DNA from: JAPKYZ01 sp033763835
GTDB taxonomy: Bacteria > Acidobacteriota > Terriglobia > Bryobacterales > Bryobacteraceae
Reading direction: 5' to 3'
Length of the DNA: 64,000 bases
NCBI GenBank assembly: GCA_033763835.1
Contig: JANRJS010000023.1
Location: forward strand, 45,769 to 109,768
Position 1 is the first letter of the stretch; the number at the start of each line of letters is the position of its first letter. This document shows, in pieces, positions 51,001 through 59,188 of this stretch. The notes below the pieces were generated by a model. The model had not been told where the DNA came from. It made no database searches and was given only the letters and a program-made list of their open reading frames with translations. Position numbers and translations under genes: made by a program.

Positions 51001-51645
51001 TTCAGTTCCGGCGAATCGAACGGCACCGGCAACCGCATCCAGAACATCTTCGATCGTCGCGCCGATAAAGGCCTCGCCGATCAGGACCATCGTTACCGGT
51101 TCACCACCGCCGCGGTGTACGAACTCCCGTTCGGGCGCGGCAAGATGTTCGGCGGTGGCGTGTCGAAGACCGCGAATCTGTTCATCGGAGGCTGGGCGCT
51201 CGACGGAATTCTGTCGCTCCAATCCGGCTATCCGGTGACCGTGCGCCGCGCGGGCGACCCCGGTAGCGTGGGCACCGATGGCGCGCTACGGCCGGACCTC
51301 ACCTGCAGTCCGAACATCGCCCGCGGCGAGCAGACGATCGAGAAATTCTTCAAGACGGAATGCTACCCGGCTCCGGAATCGCTAGTCTCGGGCGACGTGC
51401 GCTACGGAACCGCAGGCCGTTCGACAGCCACCGGTCCGGGATTGATCGGGCTCGACGCTTCGTTGCGGAAAATCACGCCCATCACCGAGAAGATCGGCAC
51501 CGAGTTCCGAGCCGAATTCTTCAACGTCCCCAATCACGCCAACTGGGGCGTTCCCGGCCGCGACACCGGCAGCGGAAACTTCGGCCGCATCACGTCCACC
51601 GCCGACCCGCGCATTCTGCAGTTCGCGCTCAAGGTGATTTTCTGA
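48085..51645 (+). CDS. Oar-like TonB-dependent receptor
   Basis: A 1186-aa receptor, the largest here. Signal peptide (MRALTATSVLALSAFPALA), carboxypeptidase-regulatory-like domain (about 24-105; GTLKDSTGAVLPSAKIVATN), LPLNGRNFVELALLVPG and FQIDGTSNSDGF in the plug, YSAEFGKGAGAQVNVVTKSGTKD, and a barrel ending in LQFALKVIF. It is divergent from the ECF sigma operon, 182 bp apart, so it could be a target of that sigma factor; no promoter evidence supports this beyond position. The ligand is unknown. Confidence 0.9.
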   Translation: MRALTATSVLALSAFPALAQLGTATISGTLKDSTGAVLPSAKIVATNAATGFQRTTESNELGDFNLPGLTPGTYDVSVTLQGFKTYQSKGLILQVDQNAALEIQMEVGQVAETVEVTGQTPLLDSQTSSLGAVIDTQKILALPLNGRNFVELALLVPGANSGAPGAGTGGGFSVSGLRSEQNAFQIDGTSNSDGFQNNISVRPSIDALQEFKIQTNNYSAEFGKGAGAQVNVVTKSGTKDVHGTLFYFIRNDAIQARRFFDTNRASFPCDKNDPNVATRAACAPPFNQNQFGFTFGGPVPIRTGGERRTFFFSNYEGFRQVRGAANLNEVATLAQRAGDFSQNLLAGTAGTDALGRTWRRGQIFDPLSSRQVTDSAGRLRWVREAFPGNVIPRSRFDSVSARMVADPEFIPAPTSVGVPAANGDTLDNYPDGRSNRSYYDQGSVRVDHQFSPNDTFYSRLTVNDSRAFNPRSFAGFGTLNDVRNLNGTISYTRVISPTKVNELRLGYLGWFQKNDSERKVDWIGKFGIRGLSHASQDPAIQGSPAISITGMTTLGDDGGLPLIRRNNTYQLIDNFSFNKGRHFMKVGGEVRYVMENVVRAQVTRGEFAFSNAQWTGIDGVGNTGHTFANFLLGLSRQKARRISDFATRLRATEYGGYFQDDFKVSRSLTLNLGVRYMLYLPPHDTRDRISTLISPARCPDFATCGANFPLGNAFIPFWGLAPGTARDFNATALPRSLSPVDKKNFAPRVGFAWQPFGSTTTVIRGGYGMFYDTVPMLLTEDTIENWPFVIEDQQDLGLGQNGLPNSEGFLGFLVERPGLTGPVAPFYPGPNVYSPDFRNAYVQSWNLNIQRTLPGNMIVEIGYVGTKGTRLNRRENTNTAEPLGPKATWGNLTASQIRGPNLGATTLTQYRRLVPYAVQNGVIVPLSNVFETTSTAFSNYHGLQARAERRFSKGLTFISTFTWSKAISDASGFSSGESNGTGNRIQNIFDRRADKGLADQDHRYRFTTAAVYELPFGRGKMFGGGVSKTANLFIGGWALDGILSLQSGYPVTVRRAGDPGSVGTDGALRPDLTCSPNIARGEQTIEKFFKTECYPAPESLVSGDVRYGTAGRSTATGPGLIGLDASLRKITPITEKIGTEFRAEFFNVPNHANWGVPGRDTGSGNFGRITSTADPRILQFALKVIF

Positions 51646-51742
51646 TTCTTACGGACGCGGTACTTGTGTAACATTGGTATCACTTTCCAATGGCTGGCAG
51701 TACGAGAACCCCAAGTAAGTGAGACTTCGAATTATGAGTTGG

Positions 51743-51761
51743 AAACCGCTAGGCGGTTTTT
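51743..51761 (+). terminator. Hairpin with T-run downstream of the fourth receptor
   Basis: AAACCGC (51743-51749) pairs with GCGGTTT (51753-51759) across a TAG loop, followed by further T. It lies 98 nt after the receptor stop and overlaps the stop codon of the opposing TcmP remnant. The stem is short, so it is a moderate candidate for a bidirectional terminator. Confidence 0.5.
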
Positions 51762-52279
51762 GCTGGAGAAGCAAGGCGGATGAGGCATCCTTCTTTGGGC
51801 ATTCGCTGTCGCGAAGCCATTCCAAGAATCTCAATTCGCCCCCTGCGATGTTCCTCAGTTAAAACTTCGTTCAGATCCGTCTTGCAAAAAAGGGGCGTTT
51901 GCAAAATGATGGGAAGCAAATTCTCGTAATGGCAAGGCCCTTGGCGTAGCGTTGCGTAGATCACGTCTCGGGCTTTTTCTACTTGGGCGGCGCGCTCATG
52001 TTGTAAGGGCGAAGAGAGCGATTGAGATTGATCGAAAATGAGTTCATGCTGGCCCGATTTCTCGAAACGGCTCTCTCGCCTTGCGCTCTCGCGAACCCGA
52101 TCCTGCTCCACCATCAACCGCTTCTCAACAGCGCGAAATTTCTCAATTCCCTTTGCATTTCTTGTCGCGTAAACAAGGTGAAAATAAGCTCGCTCGTGCA
52201 GAGGCTTCAGGATCTTCGTCGAGGTAACGTATGGGAAATTGCCGACTTTTCGAACGCGCTCCTCATAAAAGCGCGGAGT
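51749..52279 (-). pseudogene. C-terminal remnant of a three-Cys-motif partner protein (TcmP)
   Basis: The frame from about 52279 to TAG at 51749 encodes some 176 residues opening TPRFYEERVRKVGNFPYV and continuing ILKPLHERAYFHLVYATR and KFRAVEKRLMVEQDRVRES, then a winged-helix-like end (GPCHYENLLPIILQTPLF, EEHRRGRIEILGMASRQRMP). I recognise this, with moderate certainty, as the C-terminal part of TcmP, the partner of DUF5131 proteins. The N-terminal enzyme-like half of TcmP is missing. A start could only be an internal TTG or ATG near 52117. The stretch is visibly less GC-rich than its neighbours, suggesting acquisition by transfer. Confidence 0.6.
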
Positions 52280-52281
52280 AA

Positions 52282-52443
52282 CCCTTGTTCGTATGGATGG
52301 CCAACAACACCACGAAAACGTTCAGAAAATGTTGCCGCGTAACAGTTCTTGCAACCAGGGCTGATCTTGATGCAACCACGGACCGGGTTCCACGTGGCTT
52401 CTGTCCACTCGATTTTGGAGTGTTCGCTCCTGGTGCCATCGTT
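52282..52443 (-). pseudogene. N-terminal remnant of a DUF5131 (phage Gp37/Gp68-like, three-Cys-motif) gene
   Basis: Downstream of a TAA the frame reads KIEWTEATWNPVRGCIKISP, GCKNCYAATFSE and RFRGVVGHPYEQG. The W-N-P...C...C..C-Y pattern is the start of DUF5131 proteins, which carry this three-Cys motif and are encoded beside TcmP. After about 50 codons the similarity ends exactly where TcmP-like sequence starts in another frame. No ATG, GTG or TTG precedes the conserved part. An internal deletion that joined the head of DUF5131 to the tail of tcmP accounts for all of this. Confidence 0.7.
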
Positions 52444-52512
52444 TTAGAACATTTTTCACAGAATTGTTCTCAACGTTTGCGGTGAACATCGGAGCGTAGA
52501 CGTCCACCCCCC

Positions 52513-53739
52513 TTACCTCGGCGTAATCAAGCCGCCCAACTTGTCCGCCTCGCCGCCCGCATAGCGCGGGTAGCGCGTCGAGTACGCTTCGAGATACTTC
52601 AGCCCCGCGCCGGTGTTGTAAATCACAATGCGCTCTTCGGGCTTGAGAAATCCGTTCGCGAGCAGTTTTTGCAGCGCCGCCACGCATGCTGCGCCTTCGG
52701 GAGCGGCGAAAATCCCATCGAGCGCCGCTAACTCGAGCCCCGCATCGAGCGACTCTGGATCGCTCACCGCGATCGCCGTTCCGCCCGACTCTCGAACGGC
52801 TTTCAGGATCAGGAAATCGCCCAGCGGCTTGGGGACACGCAACCCGCTTGACACCGTCGCGGCGTTCTGCCAGAACTCGCTCCGCTCCGCGCCTTGCTCG
52901 AACGCCCGCACCACTGGCTGGCAACCTTCCGCCTGCACGGCGATCATCTTCGGACGTTTCGATCCAATCCAACCCAGCGCTTCCATTTCGGCGAACGCTT
53001 TCCACATGCCGACGATTCCGACGCCGCCGCCCGTCGGATAGAAAATCGCATCGGGCAGCGACCACTGGAATTGCTCGGCGATCTCGTAACCCATCGTCTT
53101 CTTGCCCTCAATCCGATACGGTTCTTTCAACGTCGAGACGTCGAACCAGCCTTCGCGGTCTTTCCGTTCGGCGACGATCTTGGCGCAGTCGCTGATCAGG
53201 CCGTCGACCAGTGTGACGCGCGCGCCAAACGCCTTGCACTCGATGTAATTCGCCTGCGGCACGTCGGACGGCATGAAGATATGCGCCTCCATGCCCGCCG
53301 CGGCGGCGTAAGCGGCGAGTGCGCTCGCGGCGTTGCCCGCCGAGGGGATCGCGACTTTCGTAATCCCCAGTTCCTTGGCCATCGAAATGGCGCACGAGAG
53401 TCCGCGAGCCTTGAACGAACCCGTGGGGTTGACGCCGTCGTCCTTGATCCAAAGATCCGCGCAGCCGAGCTTTTCGGCGAGCCTCCCGGATCGAACCATC
53501 GGCGTCAGCCCTTCGCCTAGGCTGACGATCGACGCGGGGTTGCGAACGGGCAGCACCGGCGCGTAACGCCACATCGACGTTGGACCGCTCGGAATCCAAT
53601 CGCGATTCCAGTTACGCCGCGCCGCGTCAAGATCGTAACGGACCAGCAGCGGCCAGCCGCCCGAAGAAAGGTTTTGAATCGTCCCCGCCGGGTAGCGCTC
53701 GCCGGTCATGGAGCACTCCAGGTGCGTGATCGTGGTCAT
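52513..53739 (-). CDS. thrC: Threonine synthase
   Basis: A 408-aa PLP enzyme converting O-phosphohomoserine to threonine. The N-terminus has the short ribbon-like segment THLECSMTGERYP, SLGEGLTPM follows, and NPTGSFKARG contains the PLP-binding Lys110. AGNAASALAAYAAAAG and PTGGGVGIVGMWKA form the phosphate-binding loops. Length and motifs fit the class of threonine synthases with a Cys-containing N-terminus common in many bacteria. An alternative ATG lies five codons upstream at 53754. It is transcribed away from the M14 peptidase gene, 23 bp apart. It ends at 52513 next to the decayed three-Cys-motif locus. Confidence 0.93.
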   Translation of the reverse strand: MTTITHLECSMTGERYPAGTIQNLSSGGWPLLVRYDLDAARRNWNRDWIPSGPTSMWRYAPVLPVRNPASIVSLGEGLTPMVRSGRLAEKLGCADLWIKDDGVNPTGSFKARGLSCAISMAKELGITKVAIPSAGNAASALAAYAAAAGMEAHIFMPSDVPQANYIECKAFGARVTLVDGLISDCAKIVAERKDREGWFDVSTLKEPYRIEGKKTMGYEIAEQFQWSLPDAIFYPTGGGVGIVGMWKAFAEMEALGWIGSKRPKMIAVQAEGCQPVVRAFEQGAERSEFWQNAATVSSGLRVPKPLGDFLILKAVRESGGTAIAVSDPESLDAGLELAALDGIFAAPEGAACVAALQKLLANGFLKPEERIVIYNTGAGLKYLEAYSTRYPRYAGGEADKLGGLITPR

Positions 53740-53762
53740 GAAACCGCCTATCATAGCGAGAC

Positions 53763-56546
53763 ATGACGAGCCTTCTCCTCATTGCCCTGCTGGCGCAGAA
53801 CGACGCGGGTTACTCGGCCAAGATCAAGGAGTACACCACCGACCCGCGATTTCTCACGGAGTTGGTGGACCACGTTCCGGCGTCGGCGAAAGTTCCCACA
53901 CCCGAAAAGACCCTCGGATTCGTCCCCGGTGCGCCGGGCAAAATCGCGAAGGTCGCCCAAATGCACGCCTACTATCGCGAGCTTGAAAAGGCGTCTCCGC
54001 GCGTCAAGACGTGGGGCATCGGCAATAGCGAAGAGGGCCGGGAGACGATGCTCGTCGCCATCTCGAGCGAAAAGAATCTGGCGCGATTAAACCGACTGAA
54101 GGACATTACGTCGCGCCTCGCCGATCCCCGCAAAACGGCCGAGACCGAGGCGCGCAAGCTGATCGCCGAAGGACTGCCGATCTATTGGCTCACCGGTTCG
54201 ATCCACTCGCCGGAAATGGGTTCGCCGACGATGTTACTCGAGTTAGCGTACCGGCTGGCTGTGGAAGACACGCCGTTTATCCAAACCATCCGCGACAACT
54301 TAGTTGTGCTCATTACCCCGGCGGTGGAAGTAGACGGTTGGGACCGGCAAGTCGATCTAATCAATTGGCGGCACGAGAATCCGAAACGCCAATCGCCCAG
54401 CCTGCTTTGGTGGGGCAAGTACGTCGCGCACGACAACAACCGCGATGGCATGGCGCTGTCGCTGAAGCTGTCGCAAATAGTCGTCAAAACGTTCCTCGAT
54501 TGGAAGCCGCAAGTGCTGCACGACTTACACGAGTCCGTGCCTTATCTCTACGTCTCCACGGGCATGGGTCCCTACAACGCCTGGGTCGATCCGATTGTCA
54601 TCAACGAGTGGTCGAAGCTCGCTTATCACGAAGTAGAGGAGATGACCAAGCGCAGCGTGCCCGGTGTGTGGACGCATGGCTTCTACGACGGCTGGGCCTT
54701 GAACTACATGTTTTGGACGGCGAACACGCACAACGCGATCGGCCGATTCTACGAGACGTTCGGCAACGGCGGCCCCGATACTCGCGAGCGTGTGCTAAGC
54801 CCCACTCAAACCTCGCGGCAATGGTTCCGCCCGAATCCGCCGCTCGAGAAAGTCCAGTGGTCGTACCGGAACAACATCAACTTGCAGCAATCGGGCGCGT
54901 TATTAGCGCTCAACTACACGGCGCGCAATGGCAAGGAGTTCCTCGAAAACTTCTATTTGAAGAGCAAGCGTTCGGTCGAGAAAGCCACCAAGGACGGTCC
55001 CGCCGCTTGGGTGATTCCGGCGAACGGACCGCGCCCGGCGGAAGCGGCGGCGCTGGTAAATTTGTTCGCCAAACATGGCATTGAGACTCATTTACTCCAC
55101 GGCGATTCGGCGACGTTCCCGAAAGCCAGTTACGTCATTCGCATGGATCAGCCTTACTCGCGCCTCGCCGACATGATGCTCGACCGGCAGTATTACGCGG
55201 CGAACGATACTCGCCCCTACGACGACACCGGTTGGAGCTTCGGGCCGTTGCGCAACGTCGAGACCGTGCGCGTCACCGACGCCGGGATTCTAAAGATGCC
55301 GATGACAATTCTCGCCTCGACCGCGCGAGCTCCGGGCGGCGTGACGGGCGGCGGCAATGTGTACGCGATTAATCACAACGCCGACAACGTTCTCGCCACG
55401 TTCCGTTACCGGTTGAAGGACGTCCCGATGATGGCGGCGGAAACTCCGTTCGAGGCGGGCGGGAAAAAGTTCAACGCGGGGTCGTTCTTGATCGAAGGCG
55501 ATCGCGACGTGCGCGACAAACTGGACGCCGCGGGACGCGATCTGGGGGTGCCGATCGTCGCCCTGGACGCGAAGCCGAACGTGCCCACCCACAAGCTAAC
55601 CGCCGCTCGCGTCGCGCTGGTCCACAACTGGATCAACACCCAAACGGAGGGCTGGTTCCGGGTCGCCCTCGATCATCAGAATGTCCCCTACGATTACATC
55701 TCGACGCACACGCTACGCGATACGACGGACTTGAAGAGCAAGTGGGACGTGATTATCTTCGGGCCCGCGAACGGTACTTCGCAGCGCGTCGTGAACGGCT
55801 TGCCCAAGAACGGTCCCGATCCGGTCCCGTGGAAAGCTTCGACGCTGACGCCGACTTTTGGACAGTCGCCCGATCAGACCGACGACATTCGCGGCGGCAT
55901 GGGCCTCGAGGGTTTGATGAACGTGCAAAAGTTCGTCGAGGCGGGCGGCGTGTTCGTTTGGATCGCTCAAAACGCCTCAATACCGCTCGATTACGGCCTT
56001 TTTGAGGGCGTTACGGTGCAATTAAATGGCGAAATAAACGCGAAAGGAAGCGTCCTTCAGGCTCGTTTCGGCGATCGCGGCAGCCCGCTGAGCTACGGCT
56101 ACGAAGAGAAGCTGGCCGTTTATTTCAATAACGCGCCAGTCTTTCAACTTAATGATTCCGTTCCGGTTACCGCGCCGACCTCCCGCCCGACCGGCCGCCT
56201 GAGCGAGGAAGCGCCACGCCCCGCGCCCGATCAATCCGCCGAAATGCGCGAATTCCTGCGCCCCTACCAACTACCCCCGGAATTACGTCCGCGCGTCGTG
56301 CTAAGTTTCGGAGAAGAAAAGGACTTACTCGTTTCTGGCATGCTCTCCGGCGGGCGCGCGTTGGCAAAAAAACCCGCTCTCATCGACGTCCCCAAAGGCA
56401 AAGGCCACTACCTGTTGTTCGCGAACAACCCGATGTGGCGCCACGAGACCCAGGGCAGTTTCTTCTTATTATTCAACGCGATGCTAAACGCCGAGCACCT
56501 GCACGTGGGACGCCCGAGTGCGCCGGTTTCCAAAACCGAGGAGTAA
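53763..56546 (+). CDS. M14-family zinc carboxypeptidase, secreted
   Basis: A 927-aa protein with a very short hydrophobic start (MTSLLLIALLAQ). The peptidase domain (about 60-360) shows the zinc motif GSIHSPEMGS (His148, Glu151), DNNRDG (the Asn-Arg pair that binds the substrate carboxylate) and HDLHES with the third zinc ligand. The remaining 550 residues include a class-I glutamine-amidotransferase-like region (VALVHNWINTQTEGWFRVALD, DVIIFGPANG, GGVFVWIAQNAS), common in large acidobacterial and bacteroidetal M14 proteins. It probably degrades peptides in the periplasm or outside. Its stop at 56546 is followed closely by the next gene on the same strand. Confidence 0.88.
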   Translation: MTSLLLIALLAQNDAGYSAKIKEYTTDPRFLTELVDHVPASAKVPTPEKTLGFVPGAPGKIAKVAQMHAYYRELEKASPRVKTWGIGNSEEGRETMLVAISSEKNLARLNRLKDITSRLADPRKTAETEARKLIAEGLPIYWLTGSIHSPEMGSPTMLLELAYRLAVEDTPFIQTIRDNLVVLITPAVEVDGWDRQVDLINWRHENPKRQSPSLLWWGKYVAHDNNRDGMALSLKLSQIVVKTFLDWKPQVLHDLHESVPYLYVSTGMGPYNAWVDPIVINEWSKLAYHEVEEMTKRSVPGVWTHGFYDGWALNYMFWTANTHNAIGRFYETFGNGGPDTRERVLSPTQTSRQWFRPNPPLEKVQWSYRNNINLQQSGALLALNYTARNGKEFLENFYLKSKRSVEKATKDGPAAWVIPANGPRPAEAAALVNLFAKHGIETHLLHGDSATFPKASYVIRMDQPYSRLADMMLDRQYYAANDTRPYDDTGWSFGPLRNVETVRVTDAGILKMPMTILASTARAPGGVTGGGNVYAINHNADNVLATFRYRLKDVPMMAAETPFEAGGKKFNAGSFLIEGDRDVRDKLDAAGRDLGVPIVALDAKPNVPTHKLTAARVALVHNWINTQTEGWFRVALDHQNVPYDYISTHTLRDTTDLKSKWDVIIFGPANGTSQRVVNGLPKNGPDPVPWKASTLTPTFGQSPDQTDDIRGGMGLEGLMNVQKFVEAGGVFVWIAQNASIPLDYGLFEGVTVQLNGEINAKGSVLQARFGDRGSPLSYGYEEKLAVYFNNAPVFQLNDSVPVTAPTSRPTGRLSEEAPRPAPDQSAEMREFLRPYQLPPELRPRVVLSFGEEKDLLVSGMLSGGRALAKKPALIDVPKGKGHYLLFANNPMWRHETQGSFFLLFNAMLNAEHLHVGRPSAPVSKTEE

Positions 56547-56562
56547 GCACCGGGCTGTCGAA

Positions 56563-56964
56563 ATGCAAGAATCGAATATGGCGCTCGTGGACGTAGAAAT
56601 CGCGAATCGACAGTCGGATCTTATCCGAGCTTTAGCCGAAGCGGAGTCTTCGCCCACGCATCACTTCGTCGCGCTCAAATGGTTTCGGGACGACTATCTG
56701 ACCCGCAAAGGTCCGGCTTGGGCCGACGCTCAGATTCGAACCTCCACCCTTAACGACGCGATCGCCGCCGGGTTGATCGAGACCGCGAAAATCCATAACC
56801 CCAAGCAGCCGGAGTATCCAACTACGACGCTGAAACTGGTTCGGTCTCACCCGGATGTGAAAGCGGTTCTCGGCGCGGAGCCTCCGAGCCGGTTTCCCAA
56901 GCCGTATAAACTTCGCGGCGAGCTTTTCTCCGAAACTCTGCTGCGCGACCGGGGCGAGTATTGA
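56563..56964 (+). CDS. Unrecognised protein translationally coupled to a PIN toxin
   Basis: A 133-aa protein starting at the ATG at 56563 (56578 is an alternative). It is soluble and mainly helical: IANRQSDLIRALAEAESSPTHHF, VALKWFRDDYLTRKGPAWAD, TLNDAIAAGLIETAKIHNP, then a strand-rich end (YPTTTLKLVRSHPDVKAVL). The middle has the look of a winged helix. Its stop overlaps the TTG start of the PIN gene as TTGA, the usual antitoxin-toxin arrangement, so an antitoxin role is inferred. It matches none of the usual VapB-type folds I know (AbrB, RHH, Phd). Confidence 0.7.
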   Translation: MQESNMALVDVEIANRQSDLIRALAEAESSPTHHFVALKWFRDDYLTRKGPAWADAQIRTSTLNDAIAAGLIETAKIHNPKQPEYPTTTLKLVRSHPDVKAVLGAEPPSRFPKPYKLRGELFSETLLRDRGEY

Positions 56965-57404
56965 TCCATTACTTCGACTCCAGCGCACTGGGGAAGCTAG
57001 CGTTCGACGAACCGGGCACGGAGCGGCTTCGGAGATTATTCGAGCCGCTTGACACTCCCGAGAAGGCGACCTCGCATGTCACAGTTTTGGAATTTCGATC
57101 CACTTTGCGAAGGCGTCAGCGGGCGGAAGAAATCCCGCCCGCCGACGCGGAAGAACTCCTATTGTTTTTTCAGGGCGAGATCGAAAGAATTTCGTTGCAA
57201 CCTGTGAATCAAGTTGTTCTGGATTTGGCGGCTCAGGTAATGGATCGGCAGCCCTTGCGCTCTCTGGACGCGATCCAACTGGGCTCCTGCTTAGCGGTTC
57301 GCGAGAATTCAAGCGGCAAACCCGTCGTCTTCGTGTGCTCCGACCGGCGGTTGTTGGACGCCGCCAAGGCCGAAGGTCTAGAAGTTCTCAACCCTGCCGA
57401 GTAA
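56961..57404 (+). CDS. VapC-type PIN-domain ribonuclease toxin
   Basis: A 147-aa PIN protein. The acidic residues that hold the magnesium ions are all visible: Asp6 in IHYFDSSAL, Glu44 in VTVLEFRS, Asp103 in SLDAIQLG and Asp128 in VCSDRRLL. VapC toxins cleave tRNA or rRNA when freed from their antitoxin. The TTG start overlaps the partner's stop. The length is normal and the gene is intact, unlike the two other toxin-antitoxin loci in this window. The partner upstream is unusual. Confidence 0.9.
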   Translation: MIHYFDSSALGKLAFDEPGTERLRRLFEPLDTPEKATSHVTVLEFRSTLRRRQRAEEIPPADAEELLLFFQGEIERISLQPVNQVVLDLAAQVMDRQPLRSLDAIQLGSCLAVRENSSGKPVVFVCSDRRLLDAAKAEGLEVLNPAE

Positions 57405-57443
57405 ACGGCGGCCAGCACGGACGCGTCATACTTGCTGGTGCTC

Positions 57444-58052
57444 ATGATCGAGTTGTGTCTGCTCGCCGCGGAGATCGCCGTTTTGTCGAACGGGTTTACG
57501 ATGCGCGTGGACCGGCACGAGGTGCGGGGCGATCAGATCGTTCTCTACACGGCGGCGGGGGAGACGGTGATGGCGCGGAGCGCCGTGATCGAGTTCGAGT
57601 CGCTGCCCGAAGAACGCCAGCCCGTCGTGGAACCGGCAGTTGGGCCGGAACCCGCAAAGACCCCGAGAGAACTGGTGCGCGCCGCCGCGACGCGCTACGG
57701 GTTGCCGCCCGAGTTCGTCGAGTCGGTGGCGCGCGCGGAATCGGCGTTCGATCCCAAAGCGGTCTCGCACAAGGGCGCGATCGGGTTGATGCAGCTGATG
57801 CCCGCGACCGCGAAAGCGCTCGGAGCCGACCCTTACGACGCCACACAGAACGCCGAAGCGGGCGCGAAGCACTTGCGCGAGCTTCTGCTCAAATATCAAG
57901 GCGACGTGCGATTGGCGCTCGCGGCGTATAACGCGGGCGAAGGGTCGGTAGCCAAGTATGGAGGGGTACCGCCCTACCGCGAAACGCAGGGTTACATCGA
58001 GCGCGTTCTGAAGAACTACCGGAACAGCAGCGGCGTGAACTCGGCCAAGTAG
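57444..58052 (+). CDS. Lytic transglycosylase (SLT domain)
   Basis: A 202-aa protein starting at the ATG at 57444 (a TTG lies four codons upstream). A hydrophobic N-terminus (MIELCLLAAEIAVLSNG) suggests export, and the first 60 residues form a small beta domain with VLYTAAGETVMARS. From about 80 on it is an SLT domain: AAATRYGLPPEFVESVARAESAFDP with the catalytic Glu99, GAIGLMQLMPATAKALG, and LALAAYNAGEGSVAKYGGVPPYRET. The enzyme cleaves peptidoglycan glycan strands to 1,6-anhydro products, in the periplasm. It overlaps the convergent esterase gene by 37 nt. Confidence 0.93.
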   Translation: MIELCLLAAEIAVLSNGFTMRVDRHEVRGDQIVLYTAAGETVMARSAVIEFESLPEERQPVVEPAVGPEPAKTPRELVRAAATRYGLPPEFVESVARAESAFDPKAVSHKGAIGLMQLMPATAKALGADPYDATQNAEAGAKHLRELLLKYQGDVRLALAAYNAGEGSVAKYGGVPPYRETQGYIERVLKNYRNSSGVNSAK

Positions 58053-59173
58053 CGCCGCCACACCATCCAGGTGTGCGCGCCCGGAGTTTCAATCGTCGTC
58101 GCGCGAATCTCCTTCTCCTTTAGCCACGCGACGAACTTGCGGTGTGCGTCGATCAATCGATCCTCGGTGCCACAGCCGACCCAGAAGAGGCGCAGTTGCC
58201 CGGCGGACTTCGCGTCGAGTTTGGGATACGCAGCGGCGTAGTCGCTCGAAGCGCCGCCCGCGCTGAACGAGCCGATCCAGGCGAAGCGGTCGATGGCATT
58301 GAGGCCGACAAAGAGCGACTCCGCGCCGCCCATCGACAGCCCGGCGATGGCGCGGGACTCGCGATCCGCCGCCACGCGATACGACTTCTCGACCGCCGGA
58401 ATCACCTCGGTAAACAGGGCGTCGCGGTAGCGCTCGTAGTTGCGCTTCACGAGTTCGGGACTGCGGAACGCCGCCGTACCCGCGCGGGTCACAATCTCCG
58501 GCGCGCCGTAGCCCAGCGTCATCACGACAATCATCGGCTTCGCCTTACCCTGCGCGATCAGGTTGTCGAGGATGACGTGCGCGCGGCCCACGGCGGTCCA
58601 ACCGCTGGCGTCGTCCGAAAACCCGTGCAGAAGGTACAGTACGGGATAGCGGGTGGACGCCGTGGCATTGTAATTCGCGGGCGTATAGACGTAATAATCT
58701 CGATCGTCGCCGACGACGCCGGAGCGATAGAAATGGCGATGCAGGGCGCCGCGCGGAACATCCGTAACGGTCCAGGGGTCGGGTAGCGGACCGCGTACCT
58801 CCACCATGTTCGAGAGGTTCAGCAGGTTGGTCTTCATGCTCGGATTCATCGGATCGACGAGCGATACGCCGTCGGCGACGAACGAGTAGCCGTAGACGTC
58901 GGGCGGTAATGGCTCCGTGGTGACGGACCAGACGCCCTCTTCGCCTAGTTGCATGGCGAGCCTCGGCGCGCCTTCCCGGGCGACGAAGACCTCCTTGGCG
59001 TTGGGCGCACGGAAGCGGAACGTCACGCGGCGGTCCGCGTGAACTTCGGGCGAGACCACGGGTTTCAACGCGTTCTGCTGCGCGAACGCTGGGGGCTTCG
59101 GCGCGTTCGGCTGGGCGAACGCGGCAGCCGCCAGAAAAAGCCAGCCAAATCGCAATGCCATGCCGGGAATCAT
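58016..59173 (-). CDS. Secreted CE1/esterase-D-type hydrolase with N-terminal glycan-binding-like domain
   Basis: A 385-aa alpha/beta hydrolase. After a signal peptide (MALRFGWLFLAAAAFAQ) and a linker with a repeated PNAPKPPAFAQQNALKP-like phrase, an E-set/CBM48-like domain (about 38-125; VTFRFRAPNAKEVFVAREG) precedes the esterase. LYLLHGFSDDASGW, the nucleophile elbow AGLSMGGAES and GAHTWMVWRRYLAEF with the catalytic His are all present. Relatives include feruloyl and acetyl xylan esterases and enterochelin esterases, so cleavage of ester-linked plant polysaccharide decorations is likely. The start may be 59173 or 59161. It is divergent from the aldo/keto reductase gene. Confidence 0.88.
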   Translation of the reverse strand: MIPGMALRFGWLFLAAAAFAQPNAPKPPAFAQQNALKPVVSPEVHADRRVTFRFRAPNAKEVFVAREGAPRLAMQLGEEGVWSVTTEPLPPDVYGYSFVADGVSLVDPMNPSMKTNLLNLSNMVEVRGPLPDPWTVTDVPRGALHRHFYRSGVVGDDRDYYVYTPANYNATASTRYPVLYLLHGFSDDASGWTAVGRAHVILDNLIAQGKAKPMIVVMTLGYGAPEIVTRAGTAAFRSPELVKRNYERYRDALFTEVIPAVEKSYRVAADRESRAIAGLSMGGAESLFVGLNAIDRFAWIGSFSAGGASSDYAAAYPKLDAKSAGQLRLFWVGCGTEDRLIDAHRKFVAWLKEKEIRATTIETPGAHTWMVWRRYLAEFTPLLFR

Positions 59174-59188
59174 GTCACAATTCGATCC

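Noticed and set aside
49537..51222. Long minus-strand frame (561 aa) opposite the fourth receptor
   Set aside because: It lies wholly antisense to a receptor gene with clear family motifs, is rich in Arg, Ala and Glu and matches no motif. It is a GC-rich shadow.
52322..53065. Minus-strand frame running from thrC towards the DUF5131 remnant
   Set aside because: Arg-rich and out of frame with threonine synthase. The short DUF5131 match lies in a different frame.
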